A DNA stretch of 64,000 bases from Moringa oleifera (GCA_021397835.1 JAJFZO010000645.1:496001-560000); one strand, 5' to 3'. Counted from the first letter of the stretch, positions 43,401 to 57,619 are shown. The notes: generated by a model not told the origin, from the letters alone. Program-made: numbers and translations.

Positions 43401-45289
43401 GTTCAATTTTCTAATCACCCTGCATTTTTTTTTTTGTAGAAAATAGATGAATTTTTTTCCTTTCAAACTTACTCCACCTGCAGAATCAACACATATGGGA
43501 TTAATGCAAAGAAAATAAGCAGAAGACTCCTTTAGTATTTATAGAGCTTACGGAATCACAAGCAAAATTGATTGATGAATCAGACTTTTTGTTTCCGTTT
43601 AACGTTCAGAATGAAAGTAGTAATCCTAACAAAGATTGAGATGTCACCATGTAGGGTGTAACACCACAATAAAAAGACTAAGGCTTGACCAGCTAGCTAT
43701 ATGCTTGAGTTAGCATATTTCACTACCAGAGAAAGAGGGTTCCTGCTATTAGAAGAACTCTCTATGAGTTTCAACTGTCATAAAAAAATAATTTTTAATT
43801 AAAAAATAGCATATGAAGTCTCATCAATTAAAAAAAAAAACAGTACTCTGTCCTTCAAAATTGTTAACATGGTCTTGGAAAGTTTAGTTGTTTAAGCTTC
43901 CACATCAATTTACAAGTTAGAACAATTTTGACACAAAATATTTGTAATTATTTTTTAATAACTTGTAATAATATGCACTAACATGTCTCCATCATTTGTT
44001 AATATCCCTACGGGAGCTTCAGAGGACTTATTATCTTCAACATATAAAGAAGTTGGTTTCTCTGAGTATCTTTCAAGCATAAACTAGGCAGAATTAAAAT
44101 GTTAAGAAAATTCTTAGAGAGAAAAGATAAGTAAATAAATTTTTAAAAAGGTAAATTTGATTTTATTACTTTCAAAAGTCTGAATGCTTACAACTCAAAG
44201 CTCTTTCCTTTTATAGTTAAAAAATAAGGCTAATAAATGACGAAAATAAGAATTTGGCAGCTAAGATCCCGGACAAAATATTTGAGATGATCATACTAAC
44301 ACACCTGATACTTGAAGACATTATACAATATCTTCTTAATAATTTGAAAAATATGTCTTACAACAGGAAAAGTATATCTTTATTAAAAATATATATATTT
44401 CTACAATAAAATCTTTGAAATCTGCTCAATATTATAATTTGATCTCCAAAGTTCCCATAATGCATCAAGTTGTTTGCAATGTATGAATGTAGCATCCACA
44501 TGTACCAATATCAACAAAACTTGGACTCTCAGTAATGATAAGAAAAACAACAATTGGCCTCTCCAGGGGACAATCCCTTTTGAAAGAGCCACTTTAGTTT
44601 CTAGGGGAAAGTCTTAGGGGTTCCTCTATTATTGGAAACCTTGAAATGCTTTACTGAAGGCTCTCTCACCAATATCAATAAATGAGAGGTCTAGGTGAGG
44701 ATAGCTCCCATGATTTTTTCCTTTCAAGTCTCTTTTTTAAATTAAATCAATGCTTAGAACTTAATTCACAACCCTCACGCTAACTCTTTAATCTCCTCTT
44801 AGCTTCAACCTTGATCTTCTCTGGTTCCAGCCCAACTCTGTGTTCAAGCTGTAAATCCTGAGAGCTTTACCCTTTGGTCTTCAGGGCATCTTCAACCTTC
44901 TTCCACTTCTAGTTAATCTCTACCTCAGCATCGTCCACTACCTGGGCAACTACCTCCTAAGCCTTCTAAGCTTCCTAGAAGAGTCAGAAGGAAGGGACTA
45001 AACTACCCAACCATCAATAAGCTTCACTAACCAGTCCCATTGACATAATCTTTCATCAACTCTTAAAATAAGTGTCAAATTAACATTAATAAGGATGGAA
45101 CCCTATTTGTAGTTCTACTGAAAAATTAAAGCAACAGGCTATTGAACATAATCTGAAAACAATTATAAACAATGAAAGTACTGGAGGTTTGAAGTCACAT
45201 ACAAAGGGGCCTGTCAAAATATTTCCATTGATCTTGGAAGTTCTTTTGTTTTTTAAGTGAGAATGAGCAATAGCTTTCCCCACAACTGA
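43401..45289. other. Intergenic region between copy F and the ArfGAP gene
   Basis: Positions 43401-43590 repeat 6735-6910. The rest carries no clear gene. On the - strand about 44740-44990 reads, through stops and shifts, as a charged Glu/Lys-rich segment that may be a decayed coiled-coil or gag-like transposon protein, but I cannot assign it. A - strand open frame of 63 codons at 44401-44592 has no recognised relatives. Confidence 0.35.
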
Positions 45290-45473
45290 GCAGTAGTTCT
45301 CAAAATTTTCATAACAATCAAACAAAATATTTTCTTCCAGATATTTTTATTTCTTTCAAATTTTATTGGATCCAAACATAATCAAAAACGGATTGATGGG
45401 TTTTTATCCAAAGTAATTCACAATAATACACAGTGGGAAGATTGAAGCAAACGTCGGTCTATGTGTTAGTACC

Positions 45474-48400
45474 CTAGCTTTCAGCAAGCATAATGAATAG
45501 TTGTTCATCAGTAATTGCTCCCATTTCCATTGCTCTTTCAAGCGCGCTTAGTCCTCCACCATCTTTAATTGATGAACTTGCACCTCTGCACAAACAAACA
45601 TGTTTAGCAAATGACATCTTAAAAACTAATTAAGGAGAACTTAATGATTTTTTCGGATTTTTCAGTAATGGAGTAAGATCATGAATATATAATGTGACTA
45701 GCCAGTAGCACACTGTTAAACATTTCTAAGCAAGTTATAAACAACTAGCCATATACATTTTGCATGGGACTACAGTTAAATAGAACAAGAACAGTCTTGC
45801 TACGCATTACACTTAAGTTTTTCTGCAATGAGGTTTGGCATAGTATACACAAAATTTCATCTTGATTTGATCTTGGAAACCCAAGCAAAGGTTGTTTCTT
45901 TCTCCAAGGTTCCTTGAAATTTGTTTCATTTTCTCTTTACAAGTCACCTAAAATGAATCAGATTTTCAAAAGGAACCTACATAATAAATATTACTTGTAG
46001 CATGTCTGAAATGTTCAAGTGACCTTGTTGACGTGGTTTTCTCCTACTATCTGAAATGAAATATACAGTCCTTTTTATATCTGAAAAGTCCAAATAAGTG
46101 AATTAAAATTTTACCTTCTCAGTAGAAGCTTTGCCAATACGTTGTTCCCCGAGGAGATGCAGTGGTGCAAAGGAGTCCTTCCATGGAAATCTCTCATATT
46201 TATATCTGCACCAAACTGCAGCAACAGTTCAAGCATCACTTGGTTCCCATAGTGACATGCCAGATGCAACAGTGAACAACCTTGAAGACATTTTGCAGGT
46301 TCATTGGAAGCGTCAATTCTCTGACAAGCGGCTGGGTCATACTCTTTCTTTTTAACTTGATGACAATGAAGCTCCATATCTTGTACATTGACAACATGAT
46401 GATGGGAGTCAACAGCAACAACATCATCAAAGATGGTATTAACAATATTTACATCTGAGGTCACAATGAGGCGATACATTTCCCGCAAATTATGAGTCTT
46501 AACAGCTTCCCAGACGGTTCGGTGGAGAAAGTTTCCACCTTCAGTTGCATGCTTGATGACAAGGGCTTTCTCCACATACTGGTCAGGTGAAACCAAGATT
46601 AGACTTTATGCACAATGCCAAATCCTCTACCCAACAAATTGGACATGCACAATGATGAATGGACAAGATATGGTAGTAAAATATCATCTACGAAATATTG
46701 TCCAAGCTCAAGCAGACAGAGACATACTACCAATCTTCTGAAGTGTATATAGCCAGATATAGACAGAGATCCACATCATTCCCTTTTCTAGAGTGTACTC
46801 ATGTTAATACACAGGTAAAATAGCAATACAGTCAATTTCAGGTTGAAATCTTGCCAGAATTACAAATACTCTAATCACACTGCATGCAATGCACATCTGG
46901 ATGCATGAACATGCACATTTTAGGAGCCAAAAGTATGCAAGAAAACTATAGAAGAAGAAAAAATGCATGTGTGCTTGCAGGCTTGTGTCGAAAATGCAAG
47001 ACAAGATATTTAAATACCTTTGCATGAATGTATTTCTCCTTAAGATATATGGAATCTTTTGGACATGGCTTTGAAATTGACCCATCCATAACAATTGAGT
47101 TATCTGCCCTGCAGAGTATCACATTGAAGAGACAGTAGAAGCAAAGATACTGTAAAGACCACCAGAACACATCTGTCTAGCCAAAAGTTCAATCAACAAA
47201 GCAGGAACAAATTAAAAAATAGATATCAGTTCAAATTTTTTGTCATAGATAAAAATGAAGCATGTCAAATGGAATACATGAACCATTAATGTCATATTGA
47301 TATTACAAGCTATAAAGAAGCTAATATCTTTCTTGTTCTAGTCCACCAAAGCAATTATTTTCACAGCTTAAAGGCATTTGTATTACCCGAACAAATTGAG
47401 CTATCTCAAAATTTTACAGTCATCTTGTCCTCAAATGTTCCCAACGGTACTCTTCAATTAAAACTTTCTCTAGATCTGCCCAGAAGATCAAAATGCACAT
47501 ATTGAGCAGTTGAAGGAGTTCCATCATTTTTTATCTTTCATTTCTTCAAAACATGCTTTTAACCATTTGAAAGACAAGTAAATGTGTTGATCCTTGCCAG
47601 GCATGCTTCAAACCATTCATCATCCACTGGAAAAGTACCAGGGCTAACTATGATGCATCCAAAAAGATAAGAAGAAATTTGGTTTCTCAGCAATATATTT
47701 GAATTCATAAGTACCTAGTTTTTACAATGGTGTCTCAAGGCCTCCTTAAGGTTGCTAGCATTGGAGCATACGCATAACAAAAAAATAAACAGCATAAGTA
47801 GCTTATCCTACCAAACAGCATATTCTTGCAGTGGACCCGTGCTAACAGCAAATTGTCAGCATTCACCTATACATGCACCATTATTTGTGCTTGACCAATC
47901 TTGTGGGCAAGGCTCCAAGCACTGCAAGCATGACTTCTACATGTGTATACAGGTAATTTAAGATCCATTCAACTGCCTAATTGGCATGTCAGAGCTATTC
48001 TTACTTCTGATGACTTTTCCCACCCCTAAAACTCTCAAAAACTTATTGTTGACTTTATGGCAAGTATCTTTAAGTTAGTTGGATTGAAACTGAATATATT
48101 TAAGAATTTGAAAGGTTAAAGATCTAATTTAAATATATGTCAAATGTTTATGATGATAGTTTCTAGAAACTAGAACTATAATCTAGTTGTTATACATGGT
48201 GCTGATATAGTATTGATGGAGCACCATGAATAAACATAATACCATCTCTCCAAATCTGTTAAAAAAACATAACTTTCTTAATTAGAGTAACCTATAGACA
48301 CTAATTAAAATTAACAAACTCATTGAGAAAAATGAAGCTTTAACGATTAAAAATGGAAACCAGTTAAGACTTTATTGACCAAAATGTTTATTTACCTAAT

Positions 48401-51400
48401 TATCAAATCATACACCAGCAAAGAAAAGTTATTGCATTCTTAATATACATCATATTCACATCACATCGTACTTTTTTTATCAGATAATCACATCATGCTT
48501 TCTTTTATCAGATAATCACATCATACAAAATCACAGAAATTTCTCTTCATAATGATAACCAACTTGACACCAGTACCACTGACCTCGTCCTCCGTTTAGA
48601 AGACTTTGTAAGCTACAATTCAAAAATTAAGTTTCTCTAGTAACATTTGCAGATAACAAAGAATCTCACTCTCATGAATATGAATCTATCTTATTGAATC
48701 CAAAGAAATCATACCTTTCATCCTCAAGTAGGAGCAGTCCCTCCCACACTGAGTTACAGTAACCATTGCCCAAAGAGCGAAACAAGTCCAAGATTGTAGG
48801 CTCCCACACCTTCACATCTAGCATAAGGGATCTAACCTACAGTTTGTGAAATAATTTATCTCTTCAGTTGGAGGCTCCTAGGAATGAAGATTATATAATC
48901 AATTGTTTTTTTATCTTTTATTCTCATTAGCTTTTTGAATTCACATGCTATGCATAAAACGGACTTGAAGGGGAATGGTCTTTGACAACAAGAGTATGCA
49001 TTTGACACAGCTTATTCAGCAAAAGCTCCAGGTCCAAGTGGATGTGATTATGTACGCAAGAATGACGATACTACAAGCACAATCGTAGACAAAAATTGCT
49101 GCTTAAGTATAGGAAAGTTACAAGATGACTCGAAGCAATGGTACCAAACAGTGACAACTATGCAACAGCAAAGGACTTCCTCAGTTGTCATGTTATTGTT
49201 ATCTTTAGTATTTGATTTTTGGAGTTCTGTCCATCCTTACTAGAAGAGATCAATAAGCGAACTACAAAACTATACTTGTAGAACATTGTATGTACATATC
49301 TCAATGGAATTCTTCCAACAAATTTCTCATAAAAATCAACAAAATATTTTAGAGTTTATGATGATGTCCCACACACGAAAAACACATCCAACACCTTAAA
49401 ACATGACCTAGTGAAACAAATTCTTAAGACCATTAATTTCCACTGTAGCATTTTCTACATCATTGTTCTTTTAGAATGTATCTTGTGTTAAGGAGTCCGA
49501 TGAATCATACATTTGGGTCCTTCAAATTAACATTAAGAGGTCAAGAGCCAGCCACTTTATACTTCTTAATGCTCTTGGTGATGAAAAAATGTTCCTGCGG
49601 CTTAAGATTCTAAGGGAAAGTTTTAGAAGGTGGTAAGCACAAAATCTTGTCATTCAAGTCCATGTTGTTAAGAGATTAAAAAACCATGATTACCCGCAAG
49701 AGATGATCAAACACAGTTTTAATAATAGTAATAGCAAAAATCAAGATCAACACAAAAGCTGAGTACAGAAACTTTCATCCCGGAAGAAATTGCACCTTTG
49801 ATATGTGAACACCAAGATTCCTGTGAACACCAGAGCATTCAATACACAACAAAATGCCAAGATTAAGAGATGCCCAATCAGGATCAGGAGCACCACACTC
49901 TGCACAGAGGTCATTTCCAGGAATTTCTCTGAGTACCATAGAAACACAATCTGCTGTACCGACTCTTATTTCATTTTCACTTCTATGAATATCTCGTGAA
50001 AGAATGTCCCTAGAAGCTCCATGACCAGAGTCATTTTTCTGCAGATCTTTCGGTCCAGGAGGGGGCTGCAGAAGACAAAAAATCTTGTTAGCGGAAATGT
50101 CAATGCGTCCTTTCGTATTTTAACATAATGCAATATGTATGTATAAAGCTTGAGAGGGATGAACCTGTTGCAGGAAATCACAATTCAAAAGAGACGCAAT
50201 AACTCCAGTGATTTTGTTTACCCAGTCCATCCTATCTGCTGCATTTTCAGCCTGCACAAACCAGGTGAAAAAGGATGCTTATCGTGAAAATACTTTTGTT
50301 ACTTAACATACAAAGACAGACGAGAAAGACAGGATGTTGAAAAAATAAAATGGAAGGATCAATTTACTCCTTAATTAGCACAAGACAAATATAGACTTTG
50401 AAACTTTTGGATCAATAACATCAACGTGTAGGTAAACAAGGGAACATGAATAACAAAATGCAGTGAGAGGTGGAACGGAGGAAGAAATGGATAACAATAA
50501 TAACAATGTCATTGCATGGTCAGGATAATCATAAATTTGTTATTTGGCCTACGGTCAGTCCAAAGCTGATATTAAGCAAGCACTTATATGGACTCCATCT
50601 GTTGCCCTCTTATCCCCTGTCCTCTCTTCTCTTATTTAATCAGGCATATTGAGAAAAATAAGCTTTATATTTCGTGGTAGCAGGCAACAATTAATATAGT
50701 ATGCACAGAGCCAGCATTTGATGAGTGTGTTTTGAAATGGTTCAGAAACAGTTCAAGAGGGAATCAGTATACTTGGGACAGAACCAGGGATACTCATGGA
50801 CCAACAAATATTGTGCATTGAAGCTATACACTTCCAAATTGATCTCCATATTAGTGTCTTATCTGTAAGGTCTCTATCCTCCATTTCACCTTTTCATCCC
50901 ATAAATTGTTAACTAGAACAAAACTACTGCAGTCTCACCTTTAGTTCACCTCTAAACATGCCTGTATTGATCATCAATGTGTGTAATAGTTAACTAAATG
51001 ATCGGGGTGTTTATCACGTCATGATAGGGACAGATTAAACATCTTCCTTAACAGACTATGATTTTGATCAGTCAAAACAGATTTATGTACGTCCTAATAG
51101 ATGGTGGTAACTTTTACCTGGTTGAACTTTTATATTTACACATTGACACACAGCTCATGGGTTTTGATAGTTTACTTGTTGTCAACCTCTCCCATTTCCC
51201 ATTTACATTTTACACTATGATTAGGAGGATGCTTGCATCATACCCTCAAGTCATTTATGAGAAAATAATAATGATCGACTAGGTCTTTTTTCATGCTTCA
51301 AAAATTAATGCATACACGAATTAGCATATCTTTTCCAATGCATTCCCGAAAGGTATTCACTTAGGGTCTTTCGAAATGAAAGTTTGAAAAGTACATCATT

Positions 51401-53100
51401 TTTGTAATAGCATTTGACAACATATGAATGCTTTGCAGGAAACAACAAAATAGAATTTGCTACATGCTTCTCATAATCTTGTACATCATTGGTAAAGTTC
51501 TAATTGAGATAAGTACAGGGGATGCAAAATGCAAAGACTCAATGATGCAGTGGAATAATATGATATATATAGCCAACAAATTTAATCACCTGCAATGTGT
51601 AAGCTTTCTGAGGTGAGATTATCCTGAAGCACAGCCGTAAATCTGTATCTTCTGCATCCATCTTTATAGTAGAAGTGCGAAGATCAACAGTACCGCAACC
51701 CATAGTTTCATCATTAAGTGACGCTGACCTGTTGTGCCTTGATCGAAATCTACCAAATACACCACTGTTATGTTCAGCTGAACCCGTATAATGATGGTGA
51801 GATCCCTAGAAAAAGAAAAATATAGAATGTTATTTCTGTTCTCAAACAATTGGTAAAGACTTAGATGACATTTCTTGTTTTTGTTTTGCAGGAAGGGGGC
51901 TAAGAGGGCAGAGGATAAGCAAAAGGAAAAGTGCAACACAAAAAGCAATTGAACAGCCACATATGGGAACAAACATCAGCAAAAGCATTGAATTTTTGTT
52001 TGCAGTATATGCAGACAGCAAACTTTCTGCTCCAAGCATTTCTCAAGTGCAAGTTTGCTTTGTAAAATCATAAGAACAGGTAACAACAAAAATCCACCAA
52101 AGTTCAAATAGTTAGAGAGAACATAGCTGCCATATTTGTGGAGGGAAATGATGAAAAAATTTCATATGACTGGAATGACATACTTTCGGGCTGGTTTAGG
52201 GTTGTACAATGAGCTGTAAAAGTTTGTCTACATTACCTATGACTTCCATCAAATAGATATGAATACACGAAAAATGAAATTTTAGATGTAGACAGCACAT
52301 TAGCATATTGGAGATAAAACTATGATCTCTTATTGAAAAAAGACTGTGAGTCTAACTAAATAAACAGACATAATATCTGAATTATAATACATAGACCCTT
52401 TTTAGTCTCAAAAGTGACATGGAGAGCAAGACAACAAAAAACCAATTATATCATTGAAATGAATCAGTTTCCACTATCAAAATATAATAAAGCATTTAGG
52501 AGCAATGAAATCATCAAAAAATTATCGGGATATTGTGTCACGGATTTTCTTGTTGCCCAAAACCAAAAATTATCAAGAATCAAGAGTGGAAGCAAGGGAA
52601 AGATGCACTGATGGAGATTTGTCACACTGATCAGTTAACATCACTAAGGCAGCATGGCATACCATTTTTGTACCCTTGTTTCTATAATAATATAAAGTAC
52701 CCTGACTGTTGAGGACAAAGAACCTCCTCTTCCAATCTCCCCTGGAACTTGAGGCACGTTTCAAGAGATATCCTTGTTTGATTGTCTGAACCTATAATGA
52801 AAGGACAAACTATAAGATTGTTTCTTTATTAATACTAATTTACAAAGGAAGATCACACCAATACGAAAAGTGAAGTTTAAGAATCCAATCCAAAAGGTTC
52901 TATGAAGTAATAGAATACAATCTAAAATTCATTCGCAATACAAAAAATGAAATAAAGAGGCTCAAGTATTGAAGAATGGCCACTTTATAAGAAATAAAAG
53001 GGAAAAAACAGAGTAATAAAAAAAAAATTAAGTTAGCCTTTTTATCCCAGGTCTGTAATGATGGTGGCACAACTAGGACAGGCCCAACTACCCCATTTAC

Positions 53101-53142
<42 letters not shown>

Positions 53143-53440
53143 GCCCACATCCAGAATCACATCAATGAAAGGCAGGAAAAACAAAAACATCAGTAAGGGC
53201 AAATGAACTATGAAAACCAGTTACCTCTCCATTTGCACTGGACTGCATAATTGCTTCTATGTTTCTGTAAGAGCTCATACCAACAACATGAATCCCATCA
53301 GCGCTTGTTGTAGGCTCGACATTATTGGAGGCTCGTAGATTGTCCAGTTCAGATTGGGTCCTGAATTCCTGAATGCGTTTCGCAAGTTTGTCCTGTTCAA
53401 TACTGCCCTGTTCTTTTGATTGTTGTGCATATGTTAACAC
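45474..53440 (-). CDS. ArfGAP with PH and ankyrin domains, AGD1/2/4 type (5' exons outside window)
   Basis: Nine exons with GT-AG borders: 53225-53440, 52663-52791, 51590-51805, 50165-50251, 49796-50065, 48715-48836, 47018-47108, 46115-46578 and 45474-45585. Their 1707 bases join in frame to 568 codons plus a stop. Order: a post-BAR linker (1-72), a PH domain (about 73-216; [16 protein letters not shown]), an ArfGAP zinc finger with CxxC-x16-CxxC (Cys 270, 273, 290, 293) and the catalytic Arg of GVHRNLG at about 298, then ankyrin repeats ([31 protein letters not shown]) and a conserved [12 protein letters not shown] end. Family members stimulate GTP hydrolysis by Arf GTPases on membranes during vesicle trafficking. 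The BAR domain expected upstream is not in the window. The [12 protein letters not shown] linker suggests the AGD2/AGD4 branch, less certain. Confidence 0.92.
53103..53142. repeat. (AC)n(AT)n microsatellite in an AGD intron
   Basis: About fifteen AC dinucleotides are followed by five AT dinucleotides, lying in the intron between the first two AGD exons seen here. It is likely variable in length between individuals. Confidence 0.95.
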
Positions 53441-53934
53441 CTGTTACAGAATACTTACATCAATTTTAGAGGTAATGATAAATGAGTATGGAAACATTGC
53501 ATTCACTGGAGTAATGATCATGCATTTATGAAAGATGGATTGATTCTGAATAGTAAATAAAATATAGCCATTAGCTTAGTTCAATCAAGAGGCAAGCTTC
53601 CCAGTTTTCCAAGTAACTTTGTAAGATTATAATAGCAGTCAACAATATCATACAATGCTTAAACTTTTACAAATGAATCATTGATCTAGTCAAAGTTCTT
53701 TAAATCGTTGATACTCTACTCAACAACTTCGATTTTGTGCATAACTTAATAACCACCACAAGAATTGCATAAATTTGGTGATTGCTGATAATGAGCATGG
53801 AAGATTTCATCCAGAGCATGCCACATTTATTAAGAAAAGGACATAGTACTGCAAAAGATTGATGTCAACTGATATTAATAAAAAACACAAATTCAATAAT
53901 CATATCTCTGTTCAACTGGTGAATTTGTCAGTTT

Positions 53935-54658
53935 TGTAATTGGTTTAAGTAGATAGGATTGTGGGGCTCAATTGTGAAGGGATTTAAAAGAAAGTTGACT
54001 GGATGGGAAAAGCACTACTTATCTAAAGGGAGAAAGAAGACTCTCATCGAAAGCACTTTATCGAGCTAGCAAATAAGTTTCATGCTGTTATTTCCCATAC
54101 CAAACGAAGCAGCCTGAAGATTAGAGCACATCCAAAAACGGTTCCTTTGAGGTAGAATGGGGAATGAGTATAAATACAGATTTGTTAGATGGGGTATGAT
54201 AAGTTAACATCGGAGAAGGAAGGAACAGCCATCAAAATGTTTACTGTCTTCAATAAAGCTTTGCTTAGCAAGTGGATACGGCTTTTTATGAAAAGAAAAA
54301 CAATTAATGGAGGCACATAGTAATTGCAAAATTTGCAAGGACCACAATGAATGAACCACTAAATTAGGAAGGGAATTGTATTGTTCAGGGGTACAAAAAT
54401 GTATTGAGAAGAGTTGTGCTGAGATAAAGTCTTTCCATAAAATCATATTAGAAATTCTATTAGAGAAGTATACAGAGGTGGACTCTGATTAATGAAAAAA
54501 AGGACAAAAGTATACAGAGTAAACTCGCCAATTTCTCAGAGAAGGCAATTTGGAGGAGAGCAATAACCACTAAGGTGCCATTTTTACTTGGGAGGCAACA
54601 TAGGGCAAGATTTTGATCATAACAACCTAAATAAACGGGGGATTTGGTGTTATCTTTT
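53935..54658 (+). mobile_element. LINE fragment (RT C-terminal and zf-RVT region)
   Basis: The + strand reads, with stops and shifts, as the end of a plant L1-type polyprotein: KLTGWEKHYLSKGRKKTLIE, then LLFPIP, RLEHIQKRFL and RFVRWGM near 54170, and further on VPFLLGRQHRA and HNNLNKRGI near 54580-54640. This is the region after the RT catalytic centre and the start of the zinc-binding RVT domain. It lies antisense in the AGD intron or upstream region and is cut at 54658 by the copia LTR. Confidence 0.75.
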
Positions 54659-54874
54659 TGAATATTTTAGTATAATTAGACACTGATTTGTTGTTAAAGA
54701 TGCTGGTTAATTAGACCCTGATTTGCAGGGATGTCAAATATTATTTCCTAAAAATTTCTATTTATTTGTAATTAATAGTAATTCTCGACTTTCGTAGAAT
54801 ACAGTCATAGGTGCTATATATATTCATGTATTTCTAATGCACAAAGTAAGAAAATGAGAGAAGAGAGTTTTCCA
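54659..54874 (+). mobile_element. Ty1-copia 5' LTR
   Basis: This 216-bp repeat begins TGAATATTTTAGTATAATTA and ends TTTTCCA. It pairs with 57231-57447. Two bases after it, TGGTATTAGAGCC (54877-54889) matches the initiator-Met tRNA primer-binding site usual in copia elements, with one C-to-T change. The two LTRs differ at many positions, so the insertion is old. No clear 5-bp target duplication flanks the pair. Confidence 0.88.
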
Positions 54875-57230
54875 TATGGTATTAGAGCCTAACTAGGATT
54901 CTGAAGGAAGAAAAAATTTCTACTACCTTTCCAGCCTTGTTGTTTCCTATTCTCTAGCCTAAGAAATCTGTTCAACTTTAACCATGTTTGAGATTTCGCA
55001 AAACACTCCAAGAGAACTCAACACACTGCAGGTGGGAGAAATTGACAATGATTTTGATTTTGATATCTTTTCATTCCAAATCCCAACTAGGCAATGACAA
55101 TCTCCTCTCATTTCATCTTCGTTTGAGTTTCTATCACCAAATCTGATAATGAGCATTCTGCCATACCAAATCTGCAACAAAGTGAGTCCCCACATCTTGT
55201 TAATGAGTCTTTACAGCAGTGGAACCAGCAAAAACTACTGTTGTCCACAAAAACTATTGCTGCCCGACCTCTTCGAGTATATAGAAGAAAAATGAAGTCT
55301 GTCCAAACACTCTTGCAAGCTAGAGAATCTGAATCTGAATCTGAGCAAGGTAATGAACCCTCTCATCCATCTATATGTGCTCCCAACATTATGCAGCCTG
55401 TCCAAACACTTTTGGTAGCTCAAGAATTTGAACCTGAGCAAGGAAATGAACCCTCTCATATATTAATGATCTTGATCAACCAATTGCTACTGGGAAAGGA
55501 CTAAGAAAATGCACCAACTATCCCTTATATCCTACATCCAATTTTATGTCCTTCAAAAATTTCTCACCATCACATAAAGTCTTCCTCTCAAAAATAAACA
55601 TCATATCCATTCCAGAAACCTTATATGACGCTCTGGAAAATGATAATTGAAAAATTGCTATGAGAGCGGAGATGAATGCCCTAGAGAAAAATTAAACGTG
55701 GGAAATAGTTGAGTTGCTAAAAGGGAAACAACAGTGGGATGTAAATGGGTTTATGCCTTGAAGTACAAAGCAAATGGTAGATTGGAGAGGTATAAAGCTA
55801 GCCGGTTGTGAAGGGATATACACAAATATTTGGGATAGACTATCAAGAGACATTTGCCCGGTTGCTAAGATGAATACCATTCCAATTCTGTTTTCCTTAG
55901 CGACTAATTTTCAGTGGTGTATGCAGCAATATGATGTTAAAAATGCTTTCTTACATGAAGAATTAGAAGAAGAGGTAGTTATAGATCCACCACCGGGATT
56001 CAGCCACTCTTTCCTTCTCAACCAAGTTTGCAAGTTGAAAAAGGCACTCTATAGCTTAAAATAGTCACCTAAAGCTTGGTTAGGAATGAGAAGAAGAGGT
56101 AGTTATAGATCCACCACCAGGATTCAGCCACTCTTTCCTTCTCAACCAAGTTCACAGGTTGAAAAAGACACTCTACGGCTTAAAACAGTCACCTAGAGCT
56201 TGATTAGGAATTGACAAACTCGAGGAGATCACACTCTATTCATTAAACACTCCACCACAGGAAGAGTTACTGTATGTAGACGACATTATAATAACAGGTG
56301 ACAATCCTATTGAGAAGGAAAGCTTGCGGAACAGATTTGCTACAGAATTTGAAATCAAAAAACTTGAGAAGCTAAAATATTTTCTCGGCATAAAGAGGGC
56401 ATGTTCAGAGAAGGGAATTTTTATCTCCCAACAAAAATATGTTCTTGATCTTCTAAAAGAAACAGGGATGATCAGTTGCAAATTATGTGAAACACCTATT
56501 GATCTAAAGCATAAGGTTGACAATGATGGAGTCACAGTTGACAAGAGTTAATATTAGATATTAGTACGTAAGCTAATCTACTTAGCTCACACTCGTCCAT
56601 ATATTTGTTTATGCAGTATGCGTGGTTAGTCAATTCAAGCACAATCCCCAAAGGATTCACATCTTCAAGTAGTCTATAGAGTACTCAAATACTTAAAGTT
56701 CGCTGCTTGCGGAGAATTCTACACAAGAAGCACAAGAACCTGAAACTTAAATGTTACACAAATGTTGACTATGCTGGTGCATTAAGGGATAAGAGGTTAA
56801 CTTCGGGTTATTGTATTCTGTTGGGAGGAAACCTCGTGACATGGAGAAGCAAAAGCAAAACGTTGTATCAAGGTCAAGTGCAAAAGTAAAATTCAAATCA
56901 ATGGCCCTTGGAATTTGTGAATTGCTATCGATGAAGATTATCTTAGAAGACTTAAAGATCAAATGGAATGAGCCATTGAAGTTGTATTGTGATAGTAAAT
57001 CAACTATTGAAATAGCACACAATCCAATACAACATGATAGAGCTAAACACATGGAAGTGGACGGACATTTTATTGAGAGAAATTGGATAGTGGGTTGATA
57101 TACACACCATGTGTTCCTACTAGTAGACAGTTGATATCCTTACCAAAGGATGTTCAAAGTCCATCATTTGAAGGCATCTTAGACAAGATGAAAATGGCAG
57201 ATCTCTTCCATCCAGCTTGAGGAGGAGTTC
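54875..57230 (+). mobile_element. Internal region of a defective Ty1-copia element
   Basis: About 2.36 kb where about 4.5 kb is usual: gag, protease and most of integrase are gone. Coding similarity starts near 55255 with the end of integrase (RPLRVYRRK) and a Glu-rich hinge, then RT from about 55735 (QQYDVKNAFLHEELE with the first catalytic Asp). After a doubled segment comes LLYVDDIIITGDN (56268-56306), and RNase H runs from about 56740 to 57098. Stops and frameshifts interrupt it throughout. Two internal tandem duplications are visible (hinge, 99-bp offset; RT, about 128 bp). A purine-rich GAGGAGGAG tract near 57218-57226 precedes the 3' LTR. It cannot transpose by itself. Confidence 0.88.
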
Positions 57231-57447
57231 TGAAGATTCTGGTATAATTAGACACTGATTTGTTGTTGAAGATTCTGATAATTAGGCTTAATTTTGTAGG
57301 GATGTCAAATATTCTTTCCTACTAATTTCTATTTATTTGTAGTAAATAGCAATTGGCAACTTTCATAAAATACAATCATAGGTGTTGTATATATATTCAT
57401 GTATTTCTAACGCACAAACTAAGAAAATTAGAGAAGAGAATTTTTCA
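57231..57447 (+). mobile_element. Ty1-copia 3' LTR
   Basis: This 217-bp partner of 54659-54874 starts TGAAGATTCTGGTATAATTA and ends TTTTTCA, next to the purine-rich tract. Shared internal stretches include AGGGATGTCAAATATT and TATATTCATGTATTTCTAA. Confidence 0.88.
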
Positions 57448-57619
57448 TAGTTTAACATTTTTGGTGGTTTGATGTTCTATATATAAGAAAGATGCCTAGA
57501 CGATAGATGTTCTTGCTTGTAGGTAGCCATGTGGACATAGGTGGCATCTCCTTGAGTGCTTTTTTGTAGTTAATATATATATGGTTTTGTTTATGATAAA
57601 AAAGAAAAAGAAAGGAAGA
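57448..57619 (+). mobile_element. Probable LINE 3' end
   Basis: This short segment contains GGTGGCATCTCCTTGAGTGC, then a T/A-rich stretch ending in GATAAAAAAGAAAAAGAAAGG, which looks like a LINE 3' end with a degraded A-tail. It could be the continuation of the LINE interrupted by the copia element, but the sequence does not prove it. Confidence 0.45.

Noticed and set aside
44740..44990. - strand Glu/Lys-rich reading as a real coiled-coil gene
   Set aside because: It needs stop read-through and frame changes and I could not identify a family. It is mentioned only as possible transposon debris.
46131..46355. Open frame on the + strand opposite the ankyrin exon
   Set aside because: It is the shadow of a strongly supported ankyrin-coding exon on the - strand.
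55241..55504. 87-codon open frame as a host gene
   Set aside because: It is the integrase end and hinge of the copia element, in register with the RT that follows.
54654..57452. Target-site duplication of the copia element
   Set aside because: The five bases on each side (CTTTT and TAGTT) do not match, so either the site has decayed or recombination replaced one flank.
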